A DNA stretch of 64,000 nt from Mycobacterium kyorinense (GCF_002101735.1 NZ_LQPE01000057.1:1-64000); one strand, 5' to 3'. Counted from the stretch's first letter, positions 8,160-16,988 are shown. Numbers and translations: made by a program. Notes: a model not told the origin generated them from the sequence alone.

Positions 8160-8666
8160 TTAGCTGGCCGGAATGAGGTCGGCCGCGACGGACGGGGACA
8201 CCATCGCGCCGCTGCGAAAGGTCTCGGCATCCCCAACCGGGCATGCCGGCAGCCCGGCCGCGGCAAGGGCCTGGGCCTTGAACGCCTGCGCGGCGGCGCT
8301 GAGCCGGTGCTGGACGAGCCCGACATTGTCGTTCAGCTCCGGCGGCCAGGTCTCGCCCCACAGGGTTACTTCGGTGACGCCGTGGTCGAGGGCCTGCAGG
8401 ACGCCCTGGCGAACCCGTGAATCGCATCCGATGAGGTCGGCGGCGGCGGCCAGGGTCTGCGGACGCGGGCGCTGCCCCACCGTCGCCAGCGCGTATTCGA
8501 GGTCGACGACCCGCGCGCCGAGGATCTGCAGCGGCCGCTCGTCGGGATGATCGGCGACCAGGACCGTCACGTCCCAGCCGGCCATCGCCCGGTCGAACAG
8601 CCAGCCGCCCGCGAACTTCACCACGTCGACGACGTCGGCGGCGACCACGTCGAGCTGGTACCTCAC
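8160..8666 (-). CDS. conserved hypothetical protein coupled to TetR
   Basis: The gene starts at GTG 8666 inside a GTGA overlap with the TetR stop and encodes 168 residues. The N-terminal part (YQLDVVAADVVDVVKFAGG, then RAMAGWDVTVLVAD) and LQILGARVVDLEYAL look like an alpha/beta fold, followed by a mostly helical C-terminal half. I do not recognise the family and saw no catalytic motif. A longer frame upstream overlaps the TetR gene and is not used. Coupling suggests expression with the regulator. The 110 nt up to the P450 start hold only the weak palindrome noted there. Confidence 0.6.
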   Translation of the reverse strand: MRYQLDVVAADVVDVVKFAGGWLFDRAMAGWDVTVLVADHPDERPLQILGARVVDLEYALATVGQRPRPQTLAAAADLIGCDSRVRQGVLQALDHGVTEVTLWGETWPPELNDNVGLVQHRLSAAAQAFKAQALAAAGLPACPVGDAETFRSGAMVSPSVAADLIPAS

Positions 8667-9268
8667 GTCGTCCCCGGCGGTGCCAAGTCCCGGGCCAGCG
8701 ATTCCGCGTACTCCTTGAACGCTTCGGTCAGTGGTATCGAAGGGTCGAGCAACCATGTGGTCTCCATTCCGGTGATGAAGGCGAGAATCTGCACCGCCTT
8801 GACGGTGACGTCGATGTCCATGCGAAATTGGCCGGCCTCCTGACCGCGCCGGATGAGGCCGGTGATGATGCCGACCGCATCCTGATAGCGGGCAAGCAGG
8901 CGGTCGTGCAGCGGCGCGTCGGGGTCCATGTTCTCGGCCAGCAGCACGGTGTAGGTGCCGACCAATTCAGGCGAGCGGTGGAAGCGATCCGCGACCGCTG
9001 CGATTTCCGAAATCAAGTCGCCGGCCCGGTCCGCGTGGGCGTCGTCGTCGGCGTCGCGGGCGTCGACCACGGCGTGCAGCAGCTGTTCTTTGGACTCGAA
9101 ATGGTGCAGTAGGCCGGCGGGGCTGACGCCAGCCTCGCCGGCAATCTGCGCCAACGTCGTGTTGCGCCACCCGTTGCGGGTCAGCAGCCGCTGCGCGACC
9201 TCGAGAATCCGCTGTTTGCGGTCCTCGCCCTTGGCCAGCAGCGTGTCGTAAGGCCGCGTTTCCGGCAC
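8663..9268 (-). CDS. TetR-family regulator
   Basis: This 201-residue TetR-type repressor starts at GTG 9268, chosen because an AAGGAG site lies a few bases upstream. The N-terminal helix-turn-helix is RILEVAQRLLTRNGW, TTLAQIAGEAGVS, then GLLHHFESKEQLL. The rest is the usual helical ligand-binding and dimer domain. A perfect 12+12 bp palindrome lies just upstream at 9282-9317 and is very likely its operator, giving autoregulation and possibly control of the neighbouring fatty-acid-type operon. It is translationally coupled to the hypothetical protein downstream. The ligand is unknown; an acyl-CoA is a reasonable guess from context. Confidence 0.88.
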   Translation of the reverse strand: MPETRPYDTLLAKGEDRKQRILEVAQRLLTRNGWRNTTLAQIAGEAGVSPAGLLHHFESKEQLLHAVVDARDADDDAHADRAGDLISEIAAVADRFHRSPELVGTYTVLLAENMDPDAPLHDRLLARYQDAVGIITGLIRRGQEAGQFRMDIDVTVKAVQILAFITGMETTWLLDPSIPLTEAFKEYAESLARDLAPPGTT

Positions 9269-9281
9269 CAGACTCCTTCGT

Positions 9282-9317
9282 CCAACCAACCTAGTGAACA
9301 CACAGTAGGTTGGTTGG
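9282..9317. promoter_or_regulatory. perfect palindrome, probable TetR operator
   Basis: The left arm CCAACCAACCTA (9282-9293) and right arm TAGGTTGGTTGG (9306-9317) are exact reverse complements around a 12-nt spacer. The right arm begins 38 nt upstream of the chosen TetR start codon and lies between this gene and the 3' end of the acyl-CoA dehydrogenase gene. Size, symmetry and position fit autoregulation by a TetR dimer pair. Confidence 0.75.
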
Positions 9318-9361
9318 GGCCGTGTGACAAGGGTCTCAGGCCGCCCATTTTCTGCCGGCGA

Positions 9362-10510
9362 TCACAAACCGAGCGACTTGGCGATGATCACCTTCATCAC
9401 CTCGCTCGTCCCCGCATAAATGCGGGCCACCCGGGCATCGGTGTACAACCGGGCGATCGGATACTCCATCATGTAGCCGTAGCCGCCGAACAGCTGCAGG
9501 CAGCGGTCGACGACCCGGCCCTGCATCTCGGTGCAGAACAGCTTCACCCTGGCCGCATCCGCACCCGACAGCTCGCCGGCGACCAGTTCGGCGACGGCCC
9601 GGTCGACCATCGTCTGGGCGGCCTCGATCTCCGCGGACATCGCCGCCAGTTCGAACTTGGTGTTCTGAAACGACGCGACCGGCGTGCCAAAGGCCTTGCG
9701 CTCCTTGACATAGTCGATGGTCGCGGCGACGGCCGCCCGGGCTTGGGCCACCGACCCGACGGCGACGGTCATCCGCTCCTGGGGCAGGTTGTGACCCAGG
9801 TACCCGAAAGCCTCACCCTCCTCGCCGAGCCGATTCGCCACGGGGACACGGACATCCGTGAACGACAACTCGGCGGTGTCTTGCACCCTGCAGCCCATCT
9901 TGTCCAGCGCCCGGCCCTTGACGAAGCCGGGCATGCCGTCCTCGACCACGAGCAGCGTCAGCCCGCGCCGGCGGTTGTCAGGATCGGTCGACGTCCGCGC
10001 CACCACGATGACGAGGTCCGCCAGGAGGCCGCCGGTGATGAAGGTCTTGGCGCCGTTCAGCACATAGTGGTCGCCGTCACGCATCGCCGTGGTGCGGATG
10101 CCGGCCAGGTCTGAGCCGGTGCCGGGTTCGGTCATCGCGACCGCGGTCAGCAGTGTGCCGGCGGCCAGACCGGGAAACCAGCGCTGCCGTTGCTCGTCGT
10201 TGGCGTAGTGCAGGAAGTACGGCAGGATCACCTCGAGTTGCGTGCGGACGGTGCCCGTCGTGACCAGTGCCCGGGCGGCTTCCTCTTGCAGGATGACGTT
10301 GTAGCGGTAGTCGTTTAAGCCCGAGCCGCCGTATTCCTCCGGGATGGCCATGCCCAACATGCCCAGCGCGCCGAGCTTTTCGAAGATCTCCCGCGGCATC
10401 CGGCCGGCCTTCTCCCAGTCGGCGTAGTGCGGTTCGATCTCTTTCTCGACGAAGTCGCGGGCCAGTTGCCGGAACGCCTCGTGGTCTTCGGTGAACAAGT
10501 CTCGGCGCAT
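9362..10510 (-). CDS. acyl-CoA dehydrogenase (FadE family)
   Basis: This 382-residue flavoenzyme of the acyl-CoA dehydrogenase superfamily has an N-terminal helical domain (EDHEAFRQLARDFVEKEI, EEYGGSGL), the FAD/substrate signature AMTEPGTGSDLAGI, a middle strand domain (GDHYVLNGAKTFITGG) and a C-terminal helical domain ending LFGGYGYMMEYP and IYAGTSEVM. It should introduce an alpha-beta double bond into an acyl-CoA. It is the last gene of a run containing a second dehydrogenase, SDR, CoA-transferase, hydratase and thiolase, so it probably serves one beta-oxidation-like pathway. The chain-length or ring substrate is not readable. It starts 3 nt after the thiolase stop. Confidence 0.9.
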   Translation of the reverse strand: MRRDLFTEDHEAFRQLARDFVEKEIEPHYADWEKAGRMPREIFEKLGALGMLGMAIPEEYGGSGLNDYRYNVILQEEAARALVTTGTVRTQLEVILPYFLHYANDEQRQRWFPGLAAGTLLTAVAMTEPGTGSDLAGIRTTAMRDGDHYVLNGAKTFITGGLLADLVIVVARTSTDPDNRRRGLTLLVVEDGMPGFVKGRALDKMGCRVQDTAELSFTDVRVPVANRLGEEGEAFGYLGHNLPQERMTVAVGSVAQARAAVAATIDYVKERKAFGTPVASFQNTKFELAAMSAEIEAAQTMVDRAVAELVAGELSGADAARVKLFCTEMQGRVVDRCLQLFGGYGYMMEYPIARLYTDARVARIYAGTSEVMKVIIAKSLGL

Positions 10511-10513
10511 GCG

Positions 10514-11659
10514 TCAGGCCACCAGTTCCACCAGGGTGGCGTTGGCGGTGCCGCCGCCCTCACACATGGTCTGCAGTCCGTAACGAATCCCGTTGTCCCG
10601 CATGTGATATGCCATCCGGGTCATCAGCACCGCGCCGGACGCGCCGAGCGGGTGGCCCAGCGCGATGGCGCCGCCGAGCGGGTTGAGCCGGTCGGGGTCC
10701 GCGCTGGTTTCGGCCAGCCAGGCCAGCGGCACCGGCGCGAACGCCTCGTTGACCTCGAACACGCCGACGGCGTCGATCGAGACGCCCGCCTTCTTCAGTA
10801 CTTTCTCGGTGGCCGGAATCGGGCCGGTGAGCATCAGCACGGGGTCCGCTCCGGTCACCGCACCGGCCCGATACCGCACCAGCGGAGTCAGTCCGAGCTC
10901 GAGCGCCATCGCCGCCGTCGTCACCAGCAGAGCCGCCGCCCCGTCGGAGATCTGGGACGAGTTGCCGGCGTGGATCACTCCGTCCTCGGTGAACGCCGGC
11001 TTCAGCCCGGCCAGTTTCTCCACGCTGCTCCCCCGTCGCACACCCTCGTCGTGCTTGACCACCGCGTCCTCGACGAACACCGGGACGATCTGTGCGTCGA
11101 ACGCGCCGTTGTCCTGGGCAGCGGCGGCCAGTTCGTGCGAGCGCACCGAATACTCGTCGAGTTGGGTGCGGGAAAAGCCCCACTTCTTCGCGATCATCTC
11201 CGCCGAGATGCCCTGGTTGAAGGAGAAATCGTGATAGCGCTCAAGGACTTTGGGCCCGTAGGGCATTCCAGTGGCCCGGGCGGCGCCCAGCGGCACCCGG
11301 CTCATCACCTCCACCCCGCCGGCCACCACGACGTCCTGCTGGCCCGACATGACCGCCTGTACCGCGAAGTCGAGCGCCTGTTGGCTTGAACCGCACGCCC
11401 GGTTGATCGTGGTGCCCGGAATGCTCTCCGGCCAGCCCGCCGCCAGCACCGCGTAGCGACCGATGTTGCTCGACTGGTCCCCGACCTGCGACACACAGCC
11501 CCACACCACGTCGTCGACGATCCCGGGATCGATCCCGGTGCGCTCCACCAATTCGCCCAGCACAATCGCCGACAGGTCGGCGGCGTGCATGGTCGACAGC
11601 CCGCCGTTGCGTTTGCCGACCGGGGTGCGCACCGCCTCGGCGATGACTACTTCACGCAT
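10514..11659 (-). CDS. acetyl-CoA acetyltransferase (thiolase)
   Basis: This 381-residue thiolase starts at ATG 11659 (MREVVIAEAVRTPVG), overlapping the hydratase stop by 8 nt. A longer frame upstream is not used. Catalytic residues are present: the acylated Cys89 in NRACGSSQQ, the NEAFAPV loop, His336 in GHPLGASG and Cys366 in MCEGGG. It should perform the thiolytic cleavage step, releasing acetyl- or propionyl-CoA from a 3-ketoacyl-CoA produced by the operon. The degradative type is favoured over the biosynthetic type by context, not by sequence alone. Confidence 0.92.
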   Translation of the reverse strand: MREVVIAEAVRTPVGKRNGGLSTMHAADLSAIVLGELVERTGIDPGIVDDVVWGCVSQVGDQSSNIGRYAVLAAGWPESIPGTTINRACGSSQQALDFAVQAVMSGQQDVVVAGGVEVMSRVPLGAARATGMPYGPKVLERYHDFSFNQGISAEMIAKKWGFSRTQLDEYSVRSHELAAAAQDNGAFDAQIVPVFVEDAVVKHDEGVRRGSSVEKLAGLKPAFTEDGVIHAGNSSQISDGAAALLVTTAAMALELGLTPLVRYRAGAVTGADPVLMLTGPIPATEKVLKKAGVSIDAVGVFEVNEAFAPVPLAWLAETSADPDRLNPLGGAIALGHPLGASGAVLMTRMAYHMRDNGIRYGLQTMCEGGGTANATLVELVA

Positions 11660-12455
11660 CTGTCTGCTCCGATCTCGAAACCGCCCACCGACCAGTAAAC
11701 GACGGCTCCCGCTTCTCGGCGAACGCGGCATAGGCTTCCGCCGCGTCGGCCGTGGCGAAGTTGACGGTCTGCGCGCGAGCCTCGTTGGCCAGCGCGTCGC
11801 GCAGCGTCCGGTCGGCGCCCTCGTTGAGCAGTGCCTTGGTTTGCGCCAGCGCGATCGGTGGCCCGGCCACCAGTTTGGCCGCGAGGTCGGTGACGAAGGC
11901 GTCGATCTCCTGGCCCGACACCACCCAGGTCACCAAATTCAGAGCCTGCGCCTCGTCGGCGTCGATCGTTTCGGCCAGCAGCGCGAGACGTTTGGCCTGT
12001 TGCAGCCCAACAATTTTCGGCAACAACCAGGACCCGCCCAGATCCAGCGACAGGCCACGCCTGGAAAAGATCTGGGAGAACCGCGATTCCGGGGTGGCCA
12101 CCACGAAGTCGCAACCCAGCGCAAGGTTCCAGCCGGCACCGACGGCAACCCCGGTCACCTTGGCGATCGTCGGCACCGGTAATTCATGCAGGGCCAGAGC
12201 TACATCGGTCAGCATCCGCATCTTGTAGGTCGGGTGGGTGTCGTCGAGCGTGGAGATGTCGGCGCCGGAGCAAAACGCCCCGCCGGCTCCGGTGATCACG
12301 ACCGCGCCCACGCCGCGGTCGTTGCCGGCGGCGGTGAGCGCCTCGGCCAGCGCGATCCACAGGTCTCGGTTGATCGCGTTCTTGCGCTGCGGGCGGTTCA
12401 GCGTCAGCGTCCGCACGCCGTTGTTGTCGCTGGACAGGAGTACGGGCTCAGGCAT
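11652..12455 (-). CDS. enoyl-CoA hydratase/isomerase (crotonase family)
   Basis: This 267-residue crotonase-fold protein starts at ATG 12455 (MPEPVLLSSDN), overlapping the CoA-transferase stop by 8 nt. Family landmarks are TLTLNRPQRKNAI, the oxyanion segment FCSGADISTLDD, and VTGVAVGAGWNLALGCDFVVA, which contains the second oxyanion strand. It should hydrate the enoyl-CoA formed by one of the operon dehydrogenases. An isomerase function is possible, because the second catalytic Glu position is not clear by eye (SRFSQIFSRRGLSLD). It feeds the thiolase directly downstream. Confidence 0.88.
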   Translation of the reverse strand: MPEPVLLSSDNNGVRTLTLNRPQRKNAINRDLWIALAEALTAAGNDRGVGAVVITGAGGAFCSGADISTLDDTHPTYKMRMLTDVALALHELPVPTIAKVTGVAVGAGWNLALGCDFVVATPESRFSQIFSRRGLSLDLGGSWLLPKIVGLQQAKRLALLAETIDADEAQALNLVTWVVSGQEIDAFVTDLAAKLVAGPPIALAQTKALLNEGADRTLRDALANEARAQTVNFATADAAEAYAAFAEKREPSFTGRWAVSRSEQTDA

Positions 12456-13644
12456 ACGCCGGTCCGATGGCGCCTTGCGCACGCAGCGCCGTGATTTCGT
12501 GATCGGCGAGGCCGAGTTCGGCGAGCACTGAGCCGGTGTGCTGCCCGAGTCCGGGCACCGCACCCATCGGGGGCTGATAGCCGGCGATGACGGGCGGCGG
12601 CAGCAGAGCCGGGATCGGCCCGGCCGGGGTGTCGACCTGACGCCAACGGTCGCGGGCGCTCAACTGTGGGTGCACCAGCACCTCGCTGGGCACGTTGTAG
12701 CGCGCGTTGCCAATTCCGGCGGCGTCGGCGGTCTTCTGGACGTGTTCGAGGTCGTGCTCGGCGCACCAGGCGCCGATGGCCTGGTCGAGGATGTCGCGGT
12801 GCGCGACGCGGCCGGAGTTGGTGGCAAATCGGTGATCGTCGGCCAGGTCGTGACGCTGCAGGATCTCGCGGGAAAGTCGTTGCCATTCTTGGTCGTTGGT
12901 GGTGCCCAGCACGACGGTCTGACCGTCGGCGGTGCGGTACGCGCCGTAGGGGGCCACCGCCGGCGAGCTCATGCCCAGCGGCTGCTGGTCGACACCGGAG
13001 TGCTGGGTGTAGGTCAGCGGGTAGCCCATCAGGTCGGTCATGGTGTCGAACAGGCTCACGCTCACCGCACGACCGCCGCTTCGCGAATAGAGCAGCGCGA
13101 GAATCGACAACGCCGAATACAGCCCGGTGCTGATGTCGGCCACCGGCGGCCCGGGCTTGGCCGGGGCGCCCGGATGGCCGGTGACGGCGCATGCACCGGA
13201 TTCGGCTTGGGCCAGCAGGTCGTAGGCGCGTTTGTGCGACAACGGGCCACCGGCGCCGTAGCCGTCGATCTCGACGGCGATCACGTCCGGGTGCCGCGCC
13301 GCCATGTCATCCGGCCCGATTCCGAGCCGCGCGGTGGATCCCGGCGCCAGGTTGGACACCAGCACGTCGGCCCGGTCGAGCAGCCGGTGCAGAAGATCCA
13401 GCCCGGCTTCGGTTTTCAGGTCGAGGGTGATCGACTCCTTGCCACGGTTGGCCCAGACGAAGTGCGCGGCAAGCCCGTTAACGACGTCGTCGTAATACCG
13501 GGCGAAGTCTCCCCCCTTGGGGTTTTCCACCTTGATGACCCGGGCCCCGAAATCAGCGAGCACCCGGGTGCACATCGGGGCCGACACGGCCTGTTCCAGC
13601 GCCACCACGGTGACCCCCGCGAGCGGCGCCTGCGGTTCGGGCAT
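12448..13644 (-). CDS. family III CoA-transferase (CaiB/BaiF)
   Basis: This 398-residue CoA-transferase of the formyl-CoA/carnitine type starts with LAGVTVVALEQAVSAPMC, a typical family III N-terminus, and has IKVENPKGGDFAR and NRGKESITLDLK. The catalytic aspartate is Asp170 in VADISTG. It should load a carboxylic acid substrate with CoA so that the surrounding dehydrogenase, hydratase and thiolase can act. It starts immediately after the SDR stop and overlaps the hydratase gene. The donor CoA thioester is unknown. Confidence 0.88.
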   Translation of the reverse strand: MPEPQAPLAGVTVVALEQAVSAPMCTRVLADFGARVIKVENPKGGDFARYYDDVVNGLAAHFVWANRGKESITLDLKTEAGLDLLHRLLDRADVLVSNLAPGSTARLGIGPDDMAARHPDVIAVEIDGYGAGGPLSHKRAYDLLAQAESGACAVTGHPGAPAKPGPPVADISTGLYSALSILALLYSRSGGRAVSVSLFDTMTDLMGYPLTYTQHSGVDQQPLGMSSPAVAPYGAYRTADGQTVVLGTTNDQEWQRLSREILQRHDLADDHRFATNSGRVAHRDILDQAIGAWCAEHDLEHVQKTADAAGIGNARYNVPSEVLVHPQLSARDRWRQVDTPAGPIPALLPPPVIAGYQPPMGAVPGLGQHTGSVLAELGLADHEITALRAQGAIGPAYA

Positions 13645-14403
13645 CTACATCACCATGCCGCCGTCCACCGGCAGCACCTGACCGGTGATGTAGGACGCCG
13701 CATCGGAGGCGAGGAACACGAACGCGCCGGCGACCTCGTCCGGCTCAGCCCAACGCTTCAAGGGAATGCGCTGCATCATGTTGGCCGCGAACTTCTCGTT
13801 GGTCCGGATGGTTTCGGTCATCGGCGTCGCGGCCAGCGGCGCGAGCGCGTTGACCAAGATGTTCTTTGTCGCGAACTCGCGCGCAAGGGATTTCGTGAAA
13901 CCGATGATGCCGGCCTTGGCCGCGGAGTAGTTGACCTGCCCCAGCGTGCCGGTCAATCCGGCCGCCGACGTCACGTTGATGACGCGCCCGGTGCCGTCGG
14001 TGGGAATGTGGGGCAGCGCGGCCTGGGTGCAGTTGAACGCACCCATCACGTGGATGTCGAAGAGCAGCCGGAACGACTCTGGTGTGGTCTTCTCGAACAT
14101 CGCCGGCCGCGTCACGCCCGCGTTGTTGACCAGGATGTGCAGCTTGCCGTCGGCGAGTGCGGCTGCCTGCGCGGCCGCGGCGTCGGCCGACTCGCGATCC
14201 GAGACGTCCAGCACGGCGGCCTCGGCGCGTCGTCCGGACGACGAAATGCGTTCTGCCACAGCTGCAGCTGCGTCCTTGTCCACGTCGGTGACCAGCACCG
14301 CCGCACCCGCGTCGGCCAAAGCCGCCGCGACCGCAGAACCGATGCCGCCTGCGGCGCCGGTGACCAGCGCCGCGCGGCCGGACAAGTCGAAATACCGGCT
14401 CAT
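13645..14403 (-). CDS. short-chain dehydrogenase, FabG-like
   Basis: This 252-residue classical SDR starts at ATG 14403, overlapping the preceding stop by one base and preceded by GAGGAG. It has the cofactor loop TGAAGGIG, a TDVDKDAA segment favouring NAD(H), NNAG, the active-site YSAAK and the terminal GQVLPVDGGMVM. Given its neighbours it probably acts as the 3-hydroxyacyl-CoA dehydrogenase of the pathway, between hydratase and thiolase. A longer open frame upstream is out of register with the dehydrogenase gene and is not used. Confidence 0.9.
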   Translation of the reverse strand: MSRYFDLSGRAALVTGAAGGIGSAVAAALADAGAAVLVTDVDKDAAAAVAERISSSGRRAEAAVLDVSDRESADAAAAQAAALADGKLHILVNNAGVTRPAMFEKTTPESFRLLFDIHVMGAFNCTQAALPHIPTDGTGRVINVTSAAGLTGTLGQVNYSAAKAGIIGFTKSLAREFATKNILVNALAPLAATPMTETIRTNEKFAANMMQRIPLKRWAEPDEVAGAFVFLASDAASYITGQVLPVDGGMVM

Positions 14404-15569
14404 CAGTAGCTCCTCGGCAGTTTGAGCGTGTGCGATCCCAGGAAGTTCAGGATCATCTCCTGGCTGATCGGCGCGATCTTCATTAGGCGGGCCTCGCGGA
14501 AGTAGCGGGCGACGTTGTATTCCTCGGCGTAGCCCATGCCGCCGTGGGTTTGCAGCGCGCGGTCGGCGGCGGTGAACCCGGCGTCGGCGCACAGGTACTT
14601 GGCGGTATTGGCTTCGCGCCCACAGGGTTTGCCGTTGTCGTAGAGCCAGGTGGCCTTTCGCAGCATCAGCTCGGCGGCGTCCAACCGGGCCAGCGAGTCG
14701 GCCAGCGGGAACTGGATGCCCTGATTCATCCCGATCGGCCGGCCGAACACCTCGCGGTCGGTGGCGTACTTCACCGCCCGGTCCAGCGCGACCCGGCCGA
14801 TGCCGAGCGCCTCGGCGGCGATCAGCATCCGCTCGGGGTTCAGCCCGTCGAGGATGTACTGAAAACCCTTGCCTTCCTCGCCGACCCGGTCTTCGACCGG
14901 CACCTCCAGGTTGTCGATGAACAATTCGTTGGAGGACACGGCGTTGCGGCCCATCTTGCGGATCGGCCGGACGTCGACCCGGCTGCGGTCGAGGTCGGTG
15001 AGGAAAAGGGTCATGCCGTCGGTCTTCTTGGTAACCTCGTCGTAGGTCTGGGTGCGGGTCAGCAGCAGGATCTTCTCCGACTCCATCGCCTTGGAGATCC
15101 ACACTTTGCGGCCGTTGACCACATAGTGATCGCCCTGTCGTTTGGCGAACGTGGTGATGCGCGAAGTATCCAGGCCCGCACCGGGTTCGGTGACGCCGAA
15201 GCAGACGTGCAGATCACCGGTGGTCACCCTCGGCAGCGTGCGCGCCTTGAGCTCCTCAGAACCGTGCACCACCACCGGTTGCATCCCGAAGATCGACATG
15301 TGGATCGAGCTGGCGGCGTTCATCCCGCCGCCGGACTTGGCGACCTCCTCGGCCAGCAGGGTGGCCTCGGTGATGCCCAGCCCGTGACCGCCGTACTCGG
15401 TCGGGATCGTCATCCCCAGCCAGCCGCCGTCGGCGATGGCGCGGTAGAACTCGGTCGGGAACTCGTGCGCCTGGTCGCGCTCCATCCAATAGTGGTCGTC
15501 GAACTTCGCCGCCAGCTCTGCGACCGACCTTCGGATCAGCTCCTGATCATCGGTCAGCTCGAAATCCAT
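14403..15569 (-). CDS. acyl-CoA dehydrogenase (FadE family)
   Basis: This 388-residue enzyme has FELTDDQELIRRSVAELAAKF at the N-terminus, PTEYGGHGLG, the flavin signature FGVTEPGAGLDTS, the GDHYVVNGRKVWISKA strand and a C-terminal LQTHGGMGYAEEYNVARYF region. A strong ribosome binding site (AAGGAGTAGAGC) precedes ATG 15569. It is the first gene of the operon running to 9362. A 21-bp perfect palindrome separates it from the upstream amidohydrolase. It is distinct in sequence from the dehydrogenase at the end of the operon, so the two probably act on different intermediates. Confidence 0.9.
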   Translation of the reverse strand: MDFELTDDQELIRRSVAELAAKFDDHYWMERDQAHEFPTEFYRAIADGGWLGMTIPTEYGGHGLGITEATLLAEEVAKSGGGMNAASSIHMSIFGMQPVVVHGSEELKARTLPRVTTGDLHVCFGVTEPGAGLDTSRITTFAKRQGDHYVVNGRKVWISKAMESEKILLLTRTQTYDEVTKKTDGMTLFLTDLDRSRVDVRPIRKMGRNAVSSNELFIDNLEVPVEDRVGEEGKGFQYILDGLNPERMLIAAEALGIGRVALDRAVKYATDREVFGRPIGMNQGIQFPLADSLARLDAAELMLRKATWLYDNGKPCGREANTAKYLCADAGFTAADRALQTHGGMGYAEEYNVARYFREARLMKIAPISQEMILNFLGSHTLKLPRSY

Positions 15570-15584
15570 GCTCTACTCCTTAGC

Positions 15585-15644
15585 GCGAGCAGACGCAGAA
15601 TCGCACGATTGCCGCCCGAATGATGCGATTCTGCGTCTGCTCGC
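15585..15644. repeat. 21-bp perfect inverted repeat with 18-nt loop
   Basis: The arms at 15585-15605 (starting GCGAGCAGACGC) and 15624-15644 (ending GCGTCTGCTCGC) are exact reverse complements. The element fills most of the 90-nt gap between two same-strand genes. It could end transcription of the amidohydrolase, stabilise the downstream mRNA, or be a dispersed palindromic repeat. There is no T-run, as is usual in mycobacteria. Confidence 0.8.
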
Positions 15645-15659
15645 CAGCGGGTGCGTGCG

Positions 15660-16955
15660 TCAGTCGGTGTTGCCGGTCAACGACTTCGCGCTGGCGGCGA
15701 ACTCCGCGAACGACGAGCCCGACCGCTCCTTGTGGTGGCTCAGCGCCCGGATCGAAACATCGTGTCCCTCAGCGGCTTTACGCAACGCGCCGACCGTCGC
15801 CTGTTCACGGGAGATGTGGCTGAACGGGTCGAACGAGTACCAGCGCATCGCGTTCTCGTGCGTCATCTTGTTGATCTCGTCGTCGGGCACGTTGTTGGCG
15901 GACAGCACCTCCCACAGCTCCTCGGGCGCACCCGGCCACATCGAGTCGCTGTGCGGGTAGTCGGCCTCCCAGCAGATGTTGTCGACGCCGATCATGTTGC
16001 GCAGCGTCACGCCCACCGGGTCGGAGATGAAGCAGGTCAGGAAGTGGTCGCGGAACACTTCGGACGGCAGCTTGCCGCCGAAGTTCTGGTGCGTCCACGT
16101 CGAATGCATCTCGTAGGTGCGGTCCACCCGCTCCAGGAAATAAGGAATCCAGCCGGTGCCGCCCTCCGAGAGCGCGATCTTGAGGTCCGGGTACTGCTTG
16201 ATCGGCTTGGACCACAACAGGTCCGCGGCCGCCTGCACGATGTTCATCGGCTGCAGCGTGATCATCACGTCCATCGGCGCGTCCGGTGCGGTGATCGCCA
16301 GCCGGCCCGACGACCCGATGTGCACGTTGAGCACGGTGTTGGTGTCGCACAAGGCTTTCCACAGCGGAGTCCAGTAGTCGTCGTGGAAGCTGGGGTAACC
16401 CATCGCCGCGGGGTTCTCGGTGAATGTCAGCGCGTGCACGCCTTTCTTGGACACGCGTCGCACCTCGGCGGCGCACTTCTCGGCGTCCCAGATCACCGGC
16501 AGCGCCATCGGGATGAATCGGGCGGGGTACGCCCCGCACCACTCGTCGATGTGCCAGTCGTTGTAGGCCTGCACCAGCGCCAGCGAGAAGTCCTGGTCCT
16601 CGGTGGCGAACAGTCGCCCGGCGAAACCCGGGAACGACGGGAAGCAGATCGACCCGAGGATGCCGCCGGCGTTCATGTCCTTGACCCGCTCGTCGACGTT
16701 GTAGCAACCGGGCCGGATCTCGTCGAGACCCTGCGGTTCGAGCCCGTACTCCTCCTTGGGACGACCGGCCACCGCATTCAGCGCCACGTTGGGAATCACG
16801 GTGTCGCGGAACTGCCAGGTGTCGGAGCCGTCCGGGTTGTGCACCAGCCGCGGGGCGTCGTCGATGTACTTCTTGGGCAGGTGGTTCTTGAACATGTCGG
16901 GCGGTTCGACGATGTGGTCGTCGACGCTGATCAGGATCATGTCGTCTTTGTTCAT
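15660..16955 (-). CDS. amidohydrolase-2 family metal-dependent hydrolase
   Basis: This 431-residue TIM-barrel hydrolase begins ILISVDDHIVEPPDMF, containing the D-x-H-type first metal site. It also has IALSEGGTGWIPYFLERVD and WEADYPHSDSMW, whose Asp-His pair is typical of the aminocarboxymuconate decarboxylase-like subgroup. Such proteins catalyse hydrolytic or decarboxylating steps on ring-cleavage products. It is paralogous to the protein at 35541-36704. It is divergent from the Rieske operon at 17189, with a TTCTC-N7-GAGAA palindrome upstream, so both may be controlled together. Confidence 0.85.
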   Translation of the reverse strand: MNKDDMILISVDDHIVEPPDMFKNHLPKKYIDDAPRLVHNPDGSDTWQFRDTVIPNVALNAVAGRPKEEYGLEPQGLDEIRPGCYNVDERVKDMNAGGILGSICFPSFPGFAGRLFATEDQDFSLALVQAYNDWHIDEWCGAYPARFIPMALPVIWDAEKCAAEVRRVSKKGVHALTFTENPAAMGYPSFHDDYWTPLWKALCDTNTVLNVHIGSSGRLAITAPDAPMDVMITLQPMNIVQAAADLLWSKPIKQYPDLKIALSEGGTGWIPYFLERVDRTYEMHSTWTHQNFGGKLPSEVFRDHFLTCFISDPVGVTLRNMIGVDNICWEADYPHSDSMWPGAPEELWEVLSANNVPDDEINKMTHENAMRWYSFDPFSHISREQATVGALRKAAEGHDVSIRALSHHKERSGSSFAEFAASAKSLTGNTD

Positions 16956-16988
16956 TGGACGGTCCTTTCCCTCACTATGAAAATTAGC

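Noticed and set aside
12538..14409. A 623-residue open frame on the plus strand across the CoA-transferase and SDR genes
   Set aside because: It is antisense to two well-supported genes, has Arg/His/Gly-rich low-complexity composition and no recognisable domain; such frames are common opposite high-GC codons.
13645..15102. Long N-terminal extension of the FabG-like SDR
   Set aside because: It runs out of frame over the acyl-CoA dehydrogenase gene; the ATG at 14403 with GAGGAG and a one-base overlap is the natural start.
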